NCBI GenBank assembly: GCA_046760905.1
Contig: JBHIFB010000131.1
Span: 1 to 8,690, forward strand
Direction: 5' to 3'
Origin: JBHIFB01 sp046760905
GTDB lineage: Bacteria > Gemmatimonadota > CAZMKB01
Length of the DNA: 8,690 bases
Positions 5,631 to 8,690 of the stretch are shown in pieces. The notes beneath the pieces are model-generated. The model was not told the DNA's origin. It saw only the letters and a program-made list of their open reading frames with translations, and ran no database searches. The translations under genes and the position numbers were made by a program. Positions within the stretch are counted from its first letter, which is position 1, and each line of letters starts with the position of its first letter.

Positions 5631-8309
5631 TCAGCGGCGCTTTGAAAGACTGCGCAGCACAAGCGGTAGCATCCCCCCGTTCTTGTAACATTCCAGCTCG
5701 AACTCCGAATCCAGCCTCGCAATCACTTTGAACCGGATATCCTTCCCGCTCATAGAGCGTGCAGTCACCTCGATTAGCTTTCGAGGCCTCAGCCCAGAGG
5801 CTATGCCCCGTATCGTGAATACCTCGCTCCCCGTTATACCCAGCTTCTTGCGGTTCTGGCCTTCTGCAAACTGCAGGGGCAACACTCCAACCCCGTATAG
5901 ATTCGAGCGATGGATCCTCTCGTAACTCTCGGCGATAACGGCCTTTACACCGAGAAGACGAGTTCCCTTCGCTGCCCAGTCACGGGAGGATCCGGAGCCG
6001 TATTCACTTCCGGCGATGACCACGAGCGGTATACTATCACTCCTGTACCTGATGGCAGCATCGTAAATCGTCATCCGCTCCTCTGTGGGGAAATAGATTG
6101 TAACCCCGCCTTCCACCCCCTCGAGTAAGAGATTCCGCAGGCGAATGTTCGCGAAAGCACCCCTCACCATGACTTCGTGGTTACCTCTCCTCGAGCCGTA
6201 TGTGTTGAAGTCCGAGATGGGAATGCCTTTCTCTAGCAGGTATCTCCCTGTGGGGCCATCCGGCGGAATTGCACCTGCAGGTGATATATGATCGGTGGTC
6301 ACGCTATCACCCAAAAGCGCCAGGACGCGGGCACCGGTAATATCTTCAAGCGGCTCTGGCTTGGCCGGCATATCGACGAAAAATGGTGGCTCCAAAATGT
6401 AAGTCGAATCCGGATTCCACTGGTAAAGGTCTCCCTCCGGCATCTCAAGCCCGCGCCAGCACTCGTCACCTTCGAATACCTCCGAATATCTTTCTCTGAA
6501 CATGGAAGGAGAGATCGACGCAGATACGGCACTTGTGATCTCTGACTGTGAAGGCCATACATCCCGCAGATACACCTCCTTTCCAGCCCGGTCATGCCCG
6601 ATCGGTTCAGTTTCAAAGTCGATGTCGATCCGACCGGCTATCGCATAGGCAACGACCAGAATTGGAGAGGCGAGGTAGTTCGCCCTCACCTGAGAATGGA
6701 TCCGCGCCTCGAAATTCCTGTTACCGGACAGAACCGCCGCCACGACAAGATCGTTCTCATCGATCGCTCGTGCGACCGGCTCGGGGAGCGGACCGGAATT
6801 GCCGATGCAGGTCGTACATCCGTATCCGACCACATTGAACCTGAGGGATTCGAGGTAGGACAAGAGTCCCGCCTTCTCGAGATAGTTCGTGACCACTCTC
6901 GAGCCTGGTGCAAGGGATGTCTTCACATGAGGCATTACGCTCAGGCCCCGGTCAATGGCCTTCTTGGCCAGGAGACCGGCCCCGACGAGGACCGATGGAT
7001 TCGAGGTGTTAGTGCAACTGGTGATTGCAGCGATGACGATGCTCCCGTGGCCGATCTCACTCCCGACTCCTTCAACCACGATATTTACTCTTTCCTTACC
7101 GTGTACCTTAACCTGAGAGCCGCCTTTCTTCACAAGAGCCGGCAAGTCTTTTCTGAAAGAAGACCGGACCTCGGTGAGAGGGATCCTGTCCTGGGGCCTT
7201 CCGGGGCCGGCAAGGCATGGTAGGACATCTTGCAGCTCTAGCGTGATCGTCTCGTTGAATTCGGGTTCAGGCGATTCATCGGTTCTGAACAAATGCTGCA
7301 GCCTTGTATACTTCTCTACCAACGGAATTAGATTCTCCCTGCCGGTGAGTTTGAGATAGTCGAGCGTCTCGGCATCAACGGGGAAAAATCCTGTTGTCGC
7401 CCCATACTCAGGCGCCATGTTCGAGATTGTGGCTCTGTCTGGGAGAGAGAGTTGCGCTAGGCCGGGACCCGTGAACTCAACGAACTTCCCGACAACGCCG
7501 TTCTTGCGAAGCACCTGTGTCACAGTTAGCACGAGGTCGGTAGCGGTTGCCCCTTCAGGGAGTTCTCCGACCAGCCTGAAACCCACGACTTCGGGCAGCA
7601 ACATGGAGTAAGGCTGGCCCAGCATCACTGCCTCTGCCTCTATTCCACCGACCCCCCAACCCAGGACTGACAAAGCGTTGATCATCGTCGTGTGGGAATC
7701 TGTCCCAAGCAGCGTGTCCGGGTAGGCCGTCACCTCGCTGGCCGTGCCGGAGGTCCTGACAACCTCGGATAGATACTCAAGGTTGACCTGATGAACGATA
7801 CCTGTGCCGGGAGGTACTACGCGGAAGCCGTCGAGATGCTCCGTCGCCCACTTGAGAATGGAGTATCTCTCCCGGTTTCGCTCGTATTCCCTTTCCACAT
7901 TCATCCTGAAAGCCTCGTTGGTCCCGAAGAAATCAACCTGAACAGAGTGATCGACTACCAGATCAACAGGGATCACAGGATTCAGCGTTCGGGGGTCCGT
8001 TCCCATCCTCTGGAGTGCGGCACGCATCGCGGCCAGATCCACCACCGCCGGAACACCTGTAAAATCCTGGAGAACTATTCTCGCAGGCATGAAAGGAATC
8101 TCAATATCCCCTACGCCCCTTGGCCAGTTCAGCAGAGCATCTAAATGATCTCTTGTTATCCTCGAACCATCCTGGTTGCGAAGGATATTCTCAAGCAATA
8201 CCCTTATCGAGAAAGGGAGCCTGGTCACTTCACCGAGTGTATCTATGCGATAGTATCGGTATTTTGTTTTATTGAGCTCAAACATCGAGACTTCATTATT
8301 GTTTATCAC
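5631..8309 (-). CDS. acnA: Aconitate hydratase, AcnA/IRP-type
   Basis: This enzyme interconverts citrate and isocitrate through cis-aconitate in the TCA cycle, using a [4Fe-4S] cluster. It has 892 residues, against 891 in E. coli AcnA. Cluster ligands are C432 in TSCTNTSNP and C498/C501 in GYGCTTCIGNSGP, matching E. coli 435, 501 and 504 with a constant offset of three. The catalytic D120-H121 pair and the DSHTT motif at 204-208 are present. The C-terminal swivel domain has GSGSSRDWAAKGT at 771-783, with catalytic S774/S775/R776. GTG at 8309 is chosen because GAGGTGA lies just upstream. The alternative ATG at 8285 (residue 9) has no ribosome binding site and would also leave the fold intact. 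The gene converges on the suf operon and is a likely client of its product. It is monocistronic as far as the window shows. Confidence 0.96.
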   Translation of the reverse strand: MINNNEVSMFELNKTKYRYYRIDTLGEVTRLPFSIRVLLENILRNQDGSRITRDHLDALLNWPRGVGDIEIPFMPARIVLQDFTGVPAVVDLAAMRAALQRMGTDPRTLNPVIPVDLVVDHSVQVDFFGTNEAFRMNVEREYERNRERYSILKWATEHLDGFRVVPPGTGIVHQVNLEYLSEVVRTSGTASEVTAYPDTLLGTDSHTTMINALSVLGWGVGGIEAEAVMLGQPYSMLLPEVVGFRLVGELPEGATATDLVLTVTQVLRKNGVVGKFVEFTGPGLAQLSLPDRATISNMAPEYGATTGFFPVDAETLDYLKLTGRENLIPLVEKYTRLQHLFRTDESPEPEFNETITLELQDVLPCLAGPGRPQDRIPLTEVRSSFRKDLPALVKKGGSQVKVHGKERVNIVVEGVGSEIGHGSIVIAAITSCTNTSNPSVLVGAGLLAKKAIDRGLSVMPHVKTSLAPGSRVVTNYLEKAGLLSYLESLRFNVVGYGCTTCIGNSGPLPEPVARAIDENDLVVAAVLSGNRNFEARIHSQVRANYLASPILVVAYAIAGRIDIDFETEPIGHDRAGKEVYLRDVWPSQSEITSAVSASISPSMFRERYSEVFEGDECWRGLEMPEGDLYQWNPDSTYILEPPFFVDMPAKPEPLEDITGARVLALLGDSVTTDHISPAGAIPPDGPTGRYLLEKGIPISDFNTYGSRRGNHEVMVRGAFANIRLRNLLLEGVEGGVTIYFPTEERMTIYDAAIRYRSDSIPLVVIAGSEYGSGSSRDWAAKGTRLLGVKAVIAESYERIHRSNLYGVGVLPLQFAEGQNRKKLGITGSEVFTIRGIASGLRPRKLIEVTARSMSGKDIRFKVIARLDSEFELECYKNGGMLPLVLRSLSKRR

Positions 8310-8312
8310 ATC

Positions 8313-8319
8313 TCACCTC
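8313..8319 (-). promoter_or_regulatory. acnA ribosome binding site supporting a GTG start
   Basis: Read on the - strand, GAGGTGA (8319 down to 8313) is complementary to the 16S 3' end. It places the GAGG core six bases before GTG 8309. No comparable site precedes the ATG at 8285. Confidence 0.6.
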
Positions 8320-8342
8320 GGCTATGAGGATATATGCCTGCG

Positions 8343-8348
8343 TTTATA
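8343..8348 (-). promoter_or_regulatory. Possible -10 element of acnA
   Basis: On the - strand TATAAA (8348 down to 8343) matches five of six bases of TATAAT and would start transcription near 8336, giving a leader of about 27 bases. No convincing -35 lies 16-18 bases upstream; TTGATG (8376 down to 8371) is 22 bases away. This is a weak call. Confidence 0.25.
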
Positions 8349-8474
8349 CTACTCTAATTCTTCCAAATCCCATCAATCCCCACCAATAACTAATACTTTG
8401 AAGACCGTGAATCAATATCCTCCCACTCGTTCTATCCCAGGATTACCTGCTGCTTAATCACTGCCCTGGTTCAC
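8349..8474. other. Non-coding spacer upstream of acnA
   Basis: No frame here has a credible start with a ribosome binding site. One imperfect inverted repeat can be seen: CCAGGATTA near 8437-8445 against TAATC and CCTGG near 8455-8468, with a five-base bulge. It has no T-run, so it does not look like a terminator. I see no tRNA and no direct repeat. Confidence 0.4.
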
Positions 8475-8502
8475 TTGACTTCGAACCCGGGAATTGTATC
8501 AT
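8475..8502 (+). promoter_or_regulatory. Possible divergent sigma70-like promoter
   Basis: TTGACT at 8475-8480 and TATCAT at 8497-8502 each match five of six consensus bases and are 16 bases apart. It faces away from acnA and would start transcription near 8509, about 110 bases before the candidate start codon at 8620. Confidence 0.4.
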
Positions 8503-8619
8503 TCGTTGTGAAGATAAGCCATTGTCTTTCCAAAATCCATTGAGAAGCTGCAGTCGCTTGGATCCATGCCATCGGCCGCCTTCGGAATGATCAAAAGGAA
8601 TCGCGTGGAGGAGGTCAAG

Positions 8620-8690
8620 ATGCAGATACTGGCCCATACGGTAACATATTATCACTCTGGGAAGCGACCACTCTGTGGGGGTCTGGGGGA
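8620..8690 (+). CDS. Possible start of an unidentified gene, cut by the window end
   Basis: An ATG at 8620 follows GGAGGAGG at 8607-8614 with five bases between, a strong ribosome binding site. The frame stays open to the window edge for 23 codons, beginning MQILAHTVTYYHSGK. The same frame is stop-free back to 8518 and also has ATGs at 8566 and 8587, but those lack a good site. I do not recognise the product: the visible peptide is too short to show a domain. Support is the ribosome binding site plus a promoter-like sequence upstream. A chance open frame remains possible. Confidence 0.35.
   Translation, partial: MQILAHTVTYYHSGKRPLCGGLG

Noticed and set aside
6594..7223. 209-codon open frame on the + strand inside acnA
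   Set aside because: It is antisense to a clearly conserved aconitase, has no recognisable domain, and is explained by codon bias of the opposite strand.
8470..8495. TTCGAACC sequence resembling a tRNA T-arm
   Set aside because: The flanking five-base stems do not pair on either strand, and no acceptor or anticodon arm can be drawn. TTCGAA is simply palindromic.
8458..8655. 65-codon open frame on the - strand
   Set aside because: Its GTG start has no ribosome binding site, the peptide shows no recognisable motif, and it overlaps the better supported + strand promoter and start.

Overview
The window holds a compact iron-sulfur cluster assembly (SUF) operon on the + strand and, converging on it, a large aconitase gene on the - strand. 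The organism is most likely a bacterium. The first gene has a TTGACA hexamer with a 17-bp spacer to a -10-like element, and several starts have GGAGG or GAGGTGA ribosome binding sites. The gene order sufC-sufB-sufD-sufS-sufU is the one I recall from Thermotoga-type and Gram-positive-like systems. Arg codons AGG/AGA and Ile codon ATA are used freely in moderately GC-rich genes (about 50-55 % by eye). I cannot name a genus, and an archaeal source is not strictly excluded because archaeal anti-SD sequences are similar.

Layout: bases 1-129 are an AT-rich regulatory leader with a promoter and nested palindromes. Bases 130-5621 carry seven tightly packed genes: an Rrf2-family regulator with three cysteines, sufC (ATPase), sufB and sufD (scaffold pair), sufS (cysteine desulfurase), sufU (zinc sulfurtransferase) and a small Rieske [2Fe-2S] ferredoxin. 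Every junction is a 1- or 4-base stop/start overlap, except sufD-sufS, which has a 4-base gap. Bases 5622-5630 are a 9-base convergent junction. Bases 5631-8309 (-) encode a full-length AcnA-type aconitase, a [4Fe-4S] enzyme. Bases 8310-8690 are mostly non-coding. They hold the aconitase ribosome binding site, a possible divergent + strand promoter, and perhaps the first codons of an unidentified gene cut by the window end.

How it fits together: SufS takes sulfur from cysteine and SufU relays it as persulfide. SufBC2D builds the cluster using ATP. The Rrf2 protein probably senses the product cluster and controls the operon through the palindromes at its own promoter. The Rieske protein may be an electron donor or a co-regulated client. 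Aconitase is a classic Fe-S client. No sufE, sufA or sufT is present in the window. The system is a known one; the points worth a second look are the operator candidate, the IscU-length SufU next to a SufU-type SufS, the terminal Rieske gene and the very tight convergent aconitase.
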